DNA of 64,000 bases from Pseudomonas azadiae (GTDB taxonomy: Bacteria > Pseudomonadota > Gammaproteobacteria > Pseudomonadales > Pseudomonadaceae). How positions within the stretch are numbered: the stretch's first letter is position 1; the number at the start of each line of letters is the position of its first letter. Made by a program: the position numbers and the translations under genes. The stretch is from contig NZ_JAHSTY010000002.1 in NCBI RefSeq assembly GCF_019145355.1, positions 186,001-250,000 on the forward strand, read 5' to 3'. Shown in pieces: positions 55,751-64,000 of the stretch. The notes beneath the pieces are model-generated. The model saw only the letters and a list, made by a program, of their open reading frames with translations. It did not search any database and was not told the DNA's origin.

Positions 55751-57073
55751 ATGGCAACTTTAAAAAAAGCGTCGCTGCGCAGCATTCACCGGCATTCCTG
55801 GGTGTCGCTGCTGGTCTGCTGGATGATCTGGATCCTCAACGCCTACGACCGTGAGATCGTGTTGCGCCTCGGGCCGACCATCTCCAAGCATTTCGATTTG
55901 TCCGCCGACCAATGGGGCACCGTAGCCACGGTGGTGATGCTGGCGCTGGCCTTGCTCGATATCCCCGGCTCCATGTGGAGCGACCGTTACGGCGGCGGCT
56001 GGAAACGTGCGCGCTTCCAGGTGCCGCTGGTGCTCGGCTACACGGCGATCTCGTTTTTGTCCGGCTTCAAGGCCTTGAGCGGCAACCTCGCCACCTTTAT
56101 TGCCCTGCGCGTCGGTGTCAACCTCGGTGCCGGCTGGGGCGAACCGGTGGGCGTGAGCAACACCGCCGAATGGTGGCCGGTGGAGCGTCGCGGGTTTGCC
56201 CTGGGCGCGCACCATACCGGTTACCCGATCGGCGCCATGCTCAGCGGTATTGTCGCGAGTTTCGTCATCACCGTGTTTGGTGAAGAGAACTGGCGCTACG
56301 TGTTCTTCTTCGCCTTCGTCGTGGCGCTGCCGCTGATGATTTTCTGGGCGCGTTACTCCACGGCCGAACGCATTACCGCGCTGTACGTCGACATTGCCGC
56401 CAAAGGCATGACCCCGCCGGACAATGCGCCGGCCAGCCAAGTCAAGGGCGAGGCCTGGCGTACCTTTGTCGCCACCTTGCGCAACCGCAATATCGCCCTC
56501 ACGGCGGGCAATACGATGCTCACGCAAGTGGTGTACATGGGCGTGAACATCGTGCTGCCGGCCTACCTCTACAACATCGCCGGGCTGTCGCTGGCGGAGT
56601 CGGCGGGCATGAGCGTGGTGTTCACCCTCACCGGGATTCTGGGGCAACTGGTGTGGCCGTCGCTGTCCGACATCATTGGTCGGCGCACCACCTTGATCAT
56701 CTGCGGGCTGTGGATGGCGGCGAGTGTCGGCGCGTTCTACTTCGCCAACACCCTGACGTTGATCGTCGTGGTGCAACTGCTGTTCGGCCTGGTCGCCAAC
56801 GCGGTGTGGCCGATCTACTACGCCGTGGCTTGCGATTCGGCCGAGCCGTCGGCGACGTCGACCGCCAACGGCATCATCACCACGGCGATGTTCATCGGTG
56901 GCGGCCTGGCGCCGGTGCTGATGGGCAGCCTCATCGCTATGGGCGGCGGCTGGACCACGCTGCACGGTTACACCGTGTGTTTCTTCGTCATGGCCGGCTG
57001 CGCCCTGGGCGGCGCACTGCTGCAACTGTTTTCCCATCGCCCCCAGGCGTTGGCCGTGCAACTGGACGTCTAG
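55751..57073 (+). CDS. MFS transporter
   Basis: A 440-aa, 12-helix transporter (WMIWILNAYDREIVLRLGPTI; GWGEPVGVSNTAEWWPVERRGFALG). ATG 55751 follows GGAGAGG. Organic anion uptake is likely from the context. 55 bp before the next MFS gene with a GC-rich hairpin between. Confidence 0.87.
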   Translation: MATLKKASLRSIHRHSWVSLLVCWMIWILNAYDREIVLRLGPTISKHFDLSADQWGTVATVVMLALALLDIPGSMWSDRYGGGWKRARFQVPLVLGYTAISFLSGFKALSGNLATFIALRVGVNLGAGWGEPVGVSNTAEWWPVERRGFALGAHHTGYPIGAMLSGIVASFVITVFGEENWRYVFFFAFVVALPLMIFWARYSTAERITALYVDIAAKGMTPPDNAPASQVKGEAWRTFVATLRNRNIALTAGNTMLTQVVYMGVNIVLPAYLYNIAGLSLAESAGMSVVFTLTGILGQLVWPSLSDIIGRRTTLIICGLWMAASVGAFYFANTLTLIVVVQLLFGLVANAVWPIYYAVACDSAEPSATSTANGIITTAMFIGGGLAPVLMGSLIAMGGGWTTLHGYTVCFFVMAGCALGGALLQLFSHRPQALAVQLDV

Positions 57074-57084
57074 AACAACACCGA

Positions 57085-57113
57085 TGCGCCCCCCGGCCTG
57101 GCCGGCGGGGCGC
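57085..57113 (+). other. GC-rich intergenic hairpin
   Basis: GCGCCCCCCGGCC / GGCCGGCGGGGCGC between two MFS genes; no T run. May be an mRNA stabiliser or attenuator. Confidence 0.45.
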
Positions 57114-57128
57114 CAAGAGGAATTGCCG

Positions 57129-58454
57129 ATGACTATCGCCACCCCCGTCCGCGAGCCGCAGGCGCTTAATAAACTGATGTTCGTCAAGCTGATGCCCTTG
57201 TTGATCATCGCCTACATCCTGAGCTTCCTGGACCGCACCAACATCGCCCTGGCCAAGCATCACCTGGACGTCGACCTGGGCATTTCCGCCGCGGCCTACG
57301 GGCTGGGCGCGGGGCTGTTTTTCCTGACCTATGCGCTGTCGGAAATCCCCAGCAACCTGATCATGCACAAGGTGGGCGCGCGGTTCTGGATCGCGCGGAT
57401 CATGGTGACCTGGGGCCTGATCTCGGCAGCCATGGCCTTCGTACAGGGCGAGACCTCGTTCTACGTATTGCGCCTGTTGCTGGGCATTGCCGAGGCCGGT
57501 CTGTTTCCCGGAGTCATGCTCTACCTCACCTACTGGTTCAACCGTGAACAGCGGGCGCGCGCCACCGGTTATTTCCTGCTCGGCGTGTGCTTCGCCAACA
57601 TCATTGGCGGCCCGGTGGGCGCAGCGTTGATGCGCATGGACGGCCTGCTCGGCTGGCACGGCTGGCAGTGGATGTTCCTGCTCGAAGGCCTGCCGGCCGT
57701 GGCGTTTGCCTGGGTCGTCTGGCGCAAGCTGCCTGACCGCCCGAGCAAGGCGCCGTGGCTGTCGGCAGAGGAAGCGCGCGGGATCGAACAGCGCATCGCC
57801 TTGGAAACCGAAGAGGGCGCGGGCGAGGGTGGCCACTCGTTGAAAAACTGGCTGACCCCACAAATCCTGCTGGCGATCTTTGTGTATTTTTGCCATCAGA
57901 TCACCATTTATACCGTGATCTTTTTCCTGCCGAGCATCATCGGCAAGTACGGCGAGCTGAGCACCATGAGCGTTGGCTTGCTGACTTCGTTGCCCTGGAT
58001 CGCGGCGGCGCTCGGTGCGGTATTGATTCCGCGGTTTGCCACCACGCCGGGGCGTTGTCGTCGGTTGTTGGTGACCGGCCTGCTGACCATGGCCTTGGGC
58101 CTGGGCATTGCGTCGGTGTCGGGACCGGTCTTCAGTTTGCTGGGTTTCTGCCTGTCGGCGGTGATGTTCTTCGTGGTGCAATCGATCATCTTCCTGTACC
58201 CGGCTTCGCGTCTTAAAGGCGTGGCACTGGCGGGCGGCTTGGGCTTCGTCAACGCCTGCGGGCTGTTGGGCGGGTTTGTCGGGCCGTCGGTGATGGGCGT
58301 GATCGAGATGAGCACCGGCAACGCAATGAATGGCTTGAAAGTGATCGCGCTGGTGCTGGTGGTGGCCGCGTTGGCGGCGTTGCGCCTGCGCCAGGGCCAG
58401 GAGGCGCCTCAGACCAGCAACGACGTCGGAAACCCCCAAGCCAGCACGAAGTAA
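57129..58454 (+). CDS. MFS transporter, anion:cation symporter type
   Basis: A 441-aa MFS/ACS protein (SFLDRTNIALAKHHLDVDLGIS; GARFWIARIMVTWGL; GIAEAGLFPGVMLYLTYWF). Related in motifs to the truncated one at 2-1105. Second transporter of the BKACE cluster. Its 3' end overlaps a possible small minus-strand gene. Confidence 0.88.
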   Translation: MTIATPVREPQALNKLMFVKLMPLLIIAYILSFLDRTNIALAKHHLDVDLGISAAAYGLGAGLFFLTYALSEIPSNLIMHKVGARFWIARIMVTWGLISAAMAFVQGETSFYVLRLLLGIAEAGLFPGVMLYLTYWFNREQRARATGYFLLGVCFANIIGGPVGAALMRMDGLLGWHGWQWMFLLEGLPAVAFAWVVWRKLPDRPSKAPWLSAEEARGIEQRIALETEEGAGEGGHSLKNWLTPQILLAIFVYFCHQITIYTVIFFLPSIIGKYGELSTMSVGLLTSLPWIAAALGAVLIPRFATTPGRCRRLLVTGLLTMALGLGIASVSGPVFSLLGFCLSAVMFFVVQSIIFLYPASRLKGVALAGGLGFVNACGLLGGFVGPSVMGVIEMSTGNAMNGLKVIALVLVVAALAALRLRQGQEAPQTSNDVGNPQASTK

Positions 58455-58585
58455 GCCACGACCGCCGCCAGGCATAAACCGACAAAGACGCGTAGCAGTG
58501 TCCTGGCGGTGGGGTGAGTAATGAGTTTGATGGCCCAGAGCAAAACCCCGCCGAGCAGGACGCTTGAGGCAAGAATGACCAGCAC
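58409..58585 (-). CDS. Candidate 58-aa two-helix membrane protein
   Basis: GTG 58585 behind AGGGA; two hydrophobic helices (VILASSVLLGGVLLWAI and LRVFVGLCLAAVVAYFVLAW) separated by a basic loop. It ends 46 bp inside the convergent MFS gene. Pattern is convincing for a small membrane protein, but no family is recognised. Confidence 0.5.
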   Translation of the reverse strand: MLVILASSVLLGGVLLWAIKLITHPTARTLLRVFVGLCLAAVVAYFVLAWGFPTSLLV

Positions 58586-58713
58586 GGTGATGTTCCCTGC
58601 GACGTTCGAGAGCTGATTTATAAGCGCAAAGCCTGCCGATGAACAGTGCGCACATAGACGCAGGCCCCCGCGCTTTCTAAACTGCGGCTTGTCTTGGAAA
58701 AGGGCAGGCGCCG

Positions 58714-59637
58714 ATGAACCGCAATGAATTACGCAAGGCCGACATCAACCTGATGGTGGTGTTCGAAGCGCTGATGCTCGAGCGCAACGTGACACGGGTG
58801 GCGGAGAAACTGTTTCTCGGCCAACCGACCATCAGCTCGGCCCTCAACCGCTTGCGCACCTTGTTCAACGACCCGCTGTTCATTCGCGTCGGCCACCGCA
58901 TGGAGCCCACCGCGCGCGCCGAGGAGATCATCCAGCACCTGTCGCCGGCCCTGGATTCGCTGTCGTCGGCCCTGAGCCTGACCCACGATTTCGACCCGTC
59001 CGTCAGTACCATGACCTTTCGCATAGGCCTGTCCGATGATGTCGAGTTCGGCCTGCTGCCGCCGTTGCTGCGCGCCCTGCGCCAGGAAGCGCCGCAAGTG
59101 GTGTTCGTGGTGCAGCATGTGGACTATTGGCGCATTCCCGACTTGTTGGCCTCCGGCGACATCACCGTCGGCATCACCCAGACCCGTGGCCTGCCGGCGA
59201 ATGCCAAGCGCAAGCTGCTGCGCCATATCCGCCCGCGATTGCTGCGCGCCGATGCGTCGGACACGCCACTGACCCTCGACGAATATTGCTCACGGCCCCA
59301 TGTACTGGTTTCCCACACCGCCAACGTGTCGGGGTTTGCCGATGAGTGGCTGGCGGAAATCGGCCGCAAGCGCCACGTGGTGCTGTCGGTCCCGCAATAC
59401 AGCGCACTGCCGGCCTTGCTGGCCGGCACCGACCTCATCGCCAGCCTGCCGGACTACACCGCCGAGGCCATGGCGGTGTCGGGCCAACTGTTCTGTGAGC
59501 CGTTTCCATTCGAGACACCGACCCTGGATTTGTCCATGGTCTGGCTCAGCCATGTGGACACCGACCCGGCTGAGCGTTGGGTGCGTTCGCGGTTGGAAGC
59601 CTTCATGAGTGATCGAGGGTTGGCGACCAACGTCTGA
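58714..59637 (+). CDS. LysR-family regulator, NodD-like
   Basis: A 307-aa LysR regulator with KADINLMVVFEALMLERNVTRVAEKLFLGQPTISSALNRLR, the NodD/SyrM style N-terminus. Followed by the CHMI-like gene in the same direction, 49 bp away. Effector unknown. Confidence 0.9.
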   Translation: MNRNELRKADINLMVVFEALMLERNVTRVAEKLFLGQPTISSALNRLRTLFNDPLFIRVGHRMEPTARAEEIIQHLSPALDSLSSALSLTHDFDPSVSTMTFRIGLSDDVEFGLLPPLLRALRQEAPQVVFVVQHVDYWRIPDLLASGDITVGITQTRGLPANAKRKLLRHIRPRLLRADASDTPLTLDEYCSRPHVLVSHTANVSGFADEWLAEIGRKRHVVLSVPQYSALPALLAGTDLIASLPDYTAEAMAVSGQLFCEPFPFETPTLDLSMVWLSHVDTDPAERWVRSRLEAFMSDRGLATNV

Positions 59638-59686
59638 TCCACGTGGTATATCTACGCGTCTTCCTACAAAAAACTCGGAGCGATCC

Positions 59687-60049
59687 ATGCCACACCTGCA
59701 CCTGGAATACACCGCCAACCTCACAGAGTTGGCTGTCGAGAAGACCCTGTTGCGGCTTAATAACGTGCTGATGGCGTCTGGGCAGTTCGGTTCCGAGTTC
59801 GATATAAAAAGCCGTGCGATCAAGGTCGAGAGTTTCCAGGTAGGCACTTCCCTCAACCCGCGCGGGTTTATCGCAGTCAAGCTGTCGCTGCTCAGTGGGC
59901 GGTCGCCGCAGGTCAAGCAGCAGTTATCGCAAAGCCTGCTGGCGGCGTTGCAGGACCTGGGCGACTGGCCGGCCGATATCCAGGTTCAAATCAGCGTGCA
60001 ATTGGTCGACATGGATCGCGAGTCCTACAGCAAGGTCGCCATCGGCTGA
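59687..60049 (+). CDS. 5-carboxymethyl-2-hydroxymuconate isomerase-like tautomerase
   Basis: A 120-aa tautomerase-superfamily protein starting MPHLHLEYTANL, with the catalytic N-terminal Pro. In HpaF/CHMI it works in homoprotocatechuate degradation, but no other hpa gene is here. CGGAG precedes ATG 59687. Possibly accessory to an unrelated pathway. Confidence 0.85.
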   Translation: MPHLHLEYTANLTELAVEKTLLRLNNVLMASGQFGSEFDIKSRAIKVESFQVGTSLNPRGFIAVKLSLLSGRSPQVKQQLSQSLLAALQDLGDWPADIQVQISVQLVDMDRESYSKVAIG

Positions 60050-60052
60050 GGA

Positions 60053-60988
60053 CTACAACAACCCCTGGTCCGCGCACACCTTCACCACCTGCTCACGAAA
60101 CCAGGTATTGGCACTGTCCTGCCCACTGGTTTCATTCCACTGCATCTCCAGCGTGAACCCCGGCAAGCCGTGGGGCGGTTCGCAGTGGCCGAACGTCGTC
60201 GCAGGTGCCAGCAGTTTTTGCACGCGGCGCGGCAGCGTGACCATAAAGTCGGTGCCGGTGATCATCTTCAAGGCCGCGGTGTAGCTGTTGGCGCGGGCGA
60301 TCACCTGGCGCTTTTGGGCCTGGCGCGCCAGCCAACCGTCGATCATGTTGGTGTCGGAGGTCCACGGCGTGGGGAACACATGGCGCCGCTCGACGAAGGA
60401 TTGCAGGCTCAACACCGGCTCTTGCGGCGCCGAGCGTTTATCGAACACGCACACCAGTTCGTCCTCAAGCAGCATCTGGCTGCGCAAGTCCTTATGGGCG
60501 CGGTGGAAGTTGGGGCCGAAGCAGATCACCAGGTCAAGACGGCCTTGGCGCAGGTCGTCGGCGGGAATCTCGGTTTCCAGTTTCTGCACGTTGACGATGA
60601 CCGGCAGGTCGGCGTGGTCGAAGTGTCTCAACAGGCGCGGCAGGATCAACTGTTCGAAATATTCCGGCGCACGCAGGTTGAAGGTCACGGCCTTCTGCGT
60701 CGGGTCGAAGGCCTGGCCACCGGCGTGGCACAGGTTGATGCTCTCCAGGATTTTCTGCACATGGCCGTACATGGTGGTGGCCTTGTACGTCGGCCGCATG
60801 CCCGCCCGGGTGTTGATAAACAAGTCGTCTTCAAAGCTGGTGCGCAGCTTCTTCAGGCTATAGCTCACGGTGGACTGGCTGACAAACAGCGTTTCAGACA
60901 CCTCGGTAACGCTGCTTTGGTCATAGACGGCGATAAACACCATCAAGTCCTGCATATCGAGCTTTCTGAGCAAGTTACTGTTTAGCAT
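60053..60988 (-). CDS. LysR-family regulator
   Basis: A 311-aa LysR regulator (LLRKLDMQDLMVFIAVYDQSSVTEVSETLFVSQSTVSYSLKKLR). Convergent with the CHMI-like gene (4-bp gap). Possibly regulates the downstream transporter; effector unknown. Confidence 0.88.
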   Translation of the reverse strand: MLNSNLLRKLDMQDLMVFIAVYDQSSVTEVSETLFVSQSTVSYSLKKLRTSFEDDLFINTRAGMRPTYKATTMYGHVQKILESINLCHAGGQAFDPTQKAVTFNLRAPEYFEQLILPRLLRHFDHADLPVIVNVQKLETEIPADDLRQGRLDLVICFGPNFHRAHKDLRSQMLLEDELVCVFDKRSAPQEPVLSLQSFVERRHVFPTPWTSDTNMIDGWLARQAQKRQVIARANSYTAALKMITGTDFMVTLPRRVQKLLAPATTFGHCEPPHGLPGFTLEMQWNETSGQDSANTWFREQVVKVCADQGLL

Positions 60989-61125
60989 CGGTTTCGTCCG
61001 TAAACCCGTTGTACCGAACTCAGTACAAGACAGCGCAAAAGCTTACGGAACGAACGTGCCAATAGAAAGCTCTGTAGGGCGTTTCCATGTTCGCAGGGGA
61101 GACAAATTCTGTTTGCAATACGACG

Positions 61126-62313
61126 TCAGCGGATATGCCGCGCGTAACGCTGCGGGTTGAAGCGCGTGACGATCAGCAGCATCACCACGATCACGGCGGT
61201 CAGAGACCACCAGGCCCACTCGAAGCTGCCCAAGTGGTCGCGGATCATTCCCGCGATCAACGGCGACAGCCCGGCAATCAGGTAACCCACGCCTTGCACA
61301 AACGCAGTCAGGCCGCCGGCGCGGCGCGGGTTGTCCAGGTGGTCAAGGGACAGGATCAGGCTCATCGGGAACAGGCCGCCGATGCCCAGGCCCAGCAGGC
61401 AGGGCCACAACAAGGTCAAGTGTCCAGGGCTCAGCACCAGGCCGCAGAAACCCAGGATAATCAGCACCAACAACACGGCAACGACACCGCGTTTATCCCG
61501 GCGTCGATTGGCGATGGCCGGTGTGACCAAGCCGGAAACGACTTCCATTGCCGTCAGGAAACCCAGCAGCAAACCGGCGTCCTGTTCGCTCCAGCCTTGC
61601 TCCACGTAGTACGGCGCCAGCCAGGCCAGTACGCAGGTGTAGGACGCGGTGCCGAGGCCAAAAAACACGGCGAGCAGCCACGCTCGCCGGTTGCCGGAAA
61701 ACGCGTCCTGCGGGCCGGCATCGGCCTGCGGCAGCGGCGCCAGTCCCGAGCGCTGCGCCGACCAGCACACCCACGCCAGCGCGGCGAGCACCGCCCAGAT
61801 GGCCAGGCCGGCGCGCCAACTGCCGGTCTGCACCTGCACTAACGGTGCGAACGAGGCCGCCAGCGCGGCGCCGCCCATGATCGCGGTGACATACAGGCCC
61901 ATGAACAGCGAGACGTTGTCGCTGAACCGCGACTTGATCAGCGCCGGCATCAACGCCTGGATCATCGCGATCCCCACCCCGGCCGCGATGGCGCTGACGA
62001 TCAACTCCAGCGCCGAATCCAGCCACAGCCGCGACAGCGTGGCCACGCCAATCACCACCAGCGACACCGCAATGCTGCGGTGCTCGCCAAAACGCCTGGC
62101 CAGGCCCATGCCAAAGAACATCGCCAAACCCATGGCCATCACCGGCAACATGGTCAGCAATGCGGCACTGCTGAAGCTCAACGGTACGTCGCCGCGAATC
62201 GATGAAAGCAGCGGTCCCACGGCGGCCATCGACGGACGCAGGTTGAGCGCGACCAGCACGACGCTGATCATCAGCCAGAGGGCGGTGGTGGGTTTTGCGT
62301 GAACCGTTTGCAT
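61126..62313 (-). CDS. MFS transporter, CynX/NimT family
   Basis: A 395-aa MFS protein of the CynX/NimT (cyanate/nitroimidazole) branch: ALNLRPSMAAVGPLLSSIRGDVPLSF is the family start. ATG 62313 follows AAGG; the upstream extension is unlikely. Substrate unknown. Confidence 0.86.
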   Translation of the reverse strand: MQTVHAKPTTALWLMISVVLVALNLRPSMAAVGPLLSSIRGDVPLSFSSAALLTMLPVMAMGLAMFFGMGLARRFGEHRSIAVSLVVIGVATLSRLWLDSALELIVSAIAAGVGIAMIQALMPALIKSRFSDNVSLFMGLYVTAIMGGAALAASFAPLVQVQTGSWRAGLAIWAVLAALAWVCWSAQRSGLAPLPQADAGPQDAFSGNRRAWLLAVFFGLGTASYTCVLAWLAPYYVEQGWSEQDAGLLLGFLTAMEVVSGLVTPAIANRRRDKRGVVAVLLVLIILGFCGLVLSPGHLTLLWPCLLGLGIGGLFPMSLILSLDHLDNPRRAGGLTAFVQGVGYLIAGLSPLIAGMIRDHLGSFEWAWWSLTAVIVVMLLIVTRFNPQRYARHIR

Positions 62314-62436
62314 GGGCGAGCCTTGAGAGAACAAGGGTGAATCAGGCCATGGGTGCCTGCGTGGGGGCAAATGAGAAAGTCGTTGGGGCTATTGAAAAAT
62401 CGCTGACTGCCTGAAACACCACCGATCAAGCTGGCT

Positions 62437-62568
62437 GTAGTGAGCGGGCTCGCCCCGCGCTGGGTGGCGAAGCCGCCCCAATAAAGGCACCGCAGTGTTC
62501 TGATAAAACCAAGTCGCCTGGTTTGGGGCGGCTTCGCCACCCAGCGCGGGGCAAGCCCGCTCACTACA
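62437..62568. repeat. REPIN-like palindromic element, copy 4
   Basis: Bounded by GTAGTGAGCGGGCTCGCCCC and its reverse complement. The left half and centre are near-identical to copy 3; the right half is like copy 1. Confidence 0.9.
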
Positions 62569-62584
62569 CAGGCAAGCTTGGGTG

Positions 62585-64000
62585 TCAGTCAGGCCGCAGC
62601 TGATTAAAAGCCTCCATCCAAAGACCCTGCTCGACTTCAATCAGCGTCGGCCCCGTGCGGTCAGTGGCGGCCCGCAGCGCAACGCGCAACGACTCAACGC
62701 CCTGGATGCGTTCGGCCGCGCAGCCCAGCGCCTTGGCCGCGCCGATAAAGTCCGGTGTGTAGATGTCTACACCGACCGGCTCAATGGCGCGGTTGACCAT
62801 GTATCTCTTGATCTCTTCATAACCGTGGTTATTCCACAGCAACACGATCACCGGCGTGCGCGCTTCCACGGCGCTGGCCAGTTCCGGCAGGGTGAATTGC
62901 AGGCCGCCGTCGCCGATCAGGCACACCACCGGTTGCCCGTCGCCGCGCCCCAGCCAGGCACCGATGGCGGCGGGCAGGGCGTAGCCCAAGGTGCCGTAGC
63001 CGGTGGATGAGTTGAACCAGCGGCGCGGGTGATCGAGGTTCAGGGTCAGGTTGGCGCTGTACACCGGCTGAGTGGAGTCGCCTACCCATAGGGCGTTGGG
63101 CACTATTTGCAAAACGGTGTCGAGGAACCGGGCGTGCGCGCGGGTGGCTGCGTCCCAGGTGGGTGCCAGCTCGGCCCACAGGCGCGCTGCACGCGCCGCG
63201 CCCCAAGCGCTGTCGCGAGGCGGCAAGGGTGTGCTGTTCAACTCGGTCAGCAACGCTTCGGTGGCGATTTGCGCATCGGCCACCAAGGCCACGCTCGGCA
63301 GGTAGTTGCGCACGGTCTGGTCGGGGTCGATATCGATGCGCAGCAACGCGCCCGGAATCTTGAAGCCACCGGCGAAGGTGACGTCATAATCGGTTTCCGC
63401 CAACTCGGTGCCGATGGCCAGCACGACGTCCGCTTCGGCCACCAGCGCGCGGGTGGCGGCCAGGGTCTGGGTCGAGCCGATCAGCAGCGGGTGGCGCGAG
63501 GGCAGCATGCCTTTGGCGTTGATGGTCAGAGCCACCGGCGCGCCGAGCGCCTCGGCCAACCGGGTCAACGCCGGCGCTGCGTCGATGGCACCGCCGCCTG
63601 CAAGAATCAAGGGTTTCCTGGCTGCTGCAAGCAACTGGCTCATCTGCTTGACCGCCGCCGGTGCCGCGCCGGCCCGGGCCACCCGCACCGGCGTGCAGCC
63701 CAACAGCGCGTCGGCATTTTCCACCAGCACATCCAGCGGAATCTCGATATGCACCGGGCGCGGTCGCCCGGCCTGGAACACCGCAAACGCCCGCGCCAGC
63801 ACGCCGGGCAGCTCGGCCGCCGACATCAGGGTATGGGAGAACGCCGCCACGCCGGCCATCATCGCGCGTTGGTCCGGCAGCTCGTGCAACTTGCCGCGTC
63901 CACCGCCCAACTGGCTGCGCGACTGCACGCTGGAAATCACCAGCATCGGTATCGAATCGGCATAGGCCTGGCCCATCGCGGTGGCGATATTGGTCATGCC
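62585..64000 (-). CDS. ThDP-dependent decarboxylase, probably 5-guanidino-2-oxopentanoate decarboxylase (5' end outside window)
   Basis: 472 codons without the N-terminal PYR-domain start, which lies beyond the right edge. The visible part has the end of the PYR domain (SSVQSRSQLGGGRGKLHELPDQ), the central DHP-like domain, and the PP domain with GDGGLQFTLPELASAVEARTPVIVLLWNN. It strongly resembles AruI of the arginine transaminase pathway. Transaminase AruH is not in the window. Confidence 0.82.
   Translation of the reverse strand, partial: GMTNIATAMGQAYADSIPMLVISSVQSRSQLGGGRGKLHELPDQRAMMAGVAAFSHTLMSAAELPGVLARAFAVFQAGRPRPVHIEIPLDVLVENADALLGCTPVRVARAGAAPAAVKQMSQLLAAARKPLILAGGGAIDAAPALTRLAEALGAPVALTINAKGMLPSRHPLLIGSTQTLAATRALVAEADVVLAIGTELAETDYDVTFAGGFKIPGALLRIDIDPDQTVRNYLPSVALVADAQIATEALLTELNSTPLPPRDSAWGAARAARLWAELAPTWDAATRAHARFLDTVLQIVPNALWVGDSTQPVYSANLTLNLDHPRRWFNSSTGYGTLGYALPAAIGAWLGRGDGQPVVCLIGDGGLQFTLPELASAVEARTPVIVLLWNNHGYEEIKRYMVNRAIEPVGVDIYTPDFIGAAKALGCAAERIQGVESLRVALRAATDRTGPTLIEVEQGLWMEAFNQLRPD

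Noticed and set aside
56988..58655. 555-codon minus-strand open frame
   Set aside because: Shadow of the MFS gene at 57129; rich in Arg/Gln/His with no motifs.

Overview
This window is chromosomal DNA from a Pseudomonas, most likely of the P. fluorescens group. The evidence is the algU-mucA-mucB-mucD sigma-factor locus, the gcvR/dapA-bamC-purC block next to tRNA-Ser, a recognisable PhaG, the nadB/ygfZ/sdhE/ygfX block, high GC and the fluorescens-type REP/REPIN palindromes. No insertion sequence, prophage, rRNA operon or CRISPR array was seen.

Layout. 1-7.4 kb: a cut-off MFS transporter, a frameshifted YdcZ-type transporter, a LysR regulator, small stress/periplasmic genes, ogt, a HicAB toxin-antitoxin pair, a LysR remnant, a DUF6124-like gene behind a long structured leader, and tRNA-Gly. 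7.5-14.5 kb: REPIN, phaG, rsuA, an MCP, a Tyr-rich lipoprotein, an HIBCH-type hydrolase and ung. 14.5-21.4 kb: a decayed beta-propeller gene, then a tricarboxylate uptake system (tctCBA plus an AbrB-type membrane protein) divergent from its two-component system tctDE. 21.4-38.1 kb: housekeeping core (HDOD protein, ygfZ, sdhE, ygfX, nadB, algU-mucABD, bepA, tusA-like, a PerM/AI-2E-type protein, bcp, gcvR, dapA, bamC, an MBL hydrolase, purC, tRNA-Ser). 38.2-40.0 kb: a small accessory patch after tRNA-Ser with MntA-HepT, a 49-aa protein, a broken DUF6124-like gene behind a second copy of the leader, and a REPIN. 40.0-48.8 kb: an MFS exporter, an MCP with a sigma-28-like promoter, and a six-gene stressosome-like operon (RsbR, RsbS, RsbT, an RsbT/RsbX fusion, a histidine kinase and a hybrid kinase). 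49-62.4 kb: transport and catabolic genes, including a GntR-SDR-BKACE-SMP30-MFS-MFS cluster that reads as a pathway for an unknown lactone or hydroxy acid. 62.4-64 kb: a REPIN and a cut-off ThDP-dependent decarboxylase resembling AruI.

The two most interesting points are these. (1) The leaders before the two DUF6124-like loci (about 6300-6505 and 39351-39560) share a long-range helix with three compensatory base-pair changes and a UUCG hairpin with two more, which argues for a conserved structured RNA. (2) The stressosome-like operon carries an RsbT-like ATPase fused to an RsbX-like phosphatase and feeds into two histidine kinases instead of a visible sigma factor.
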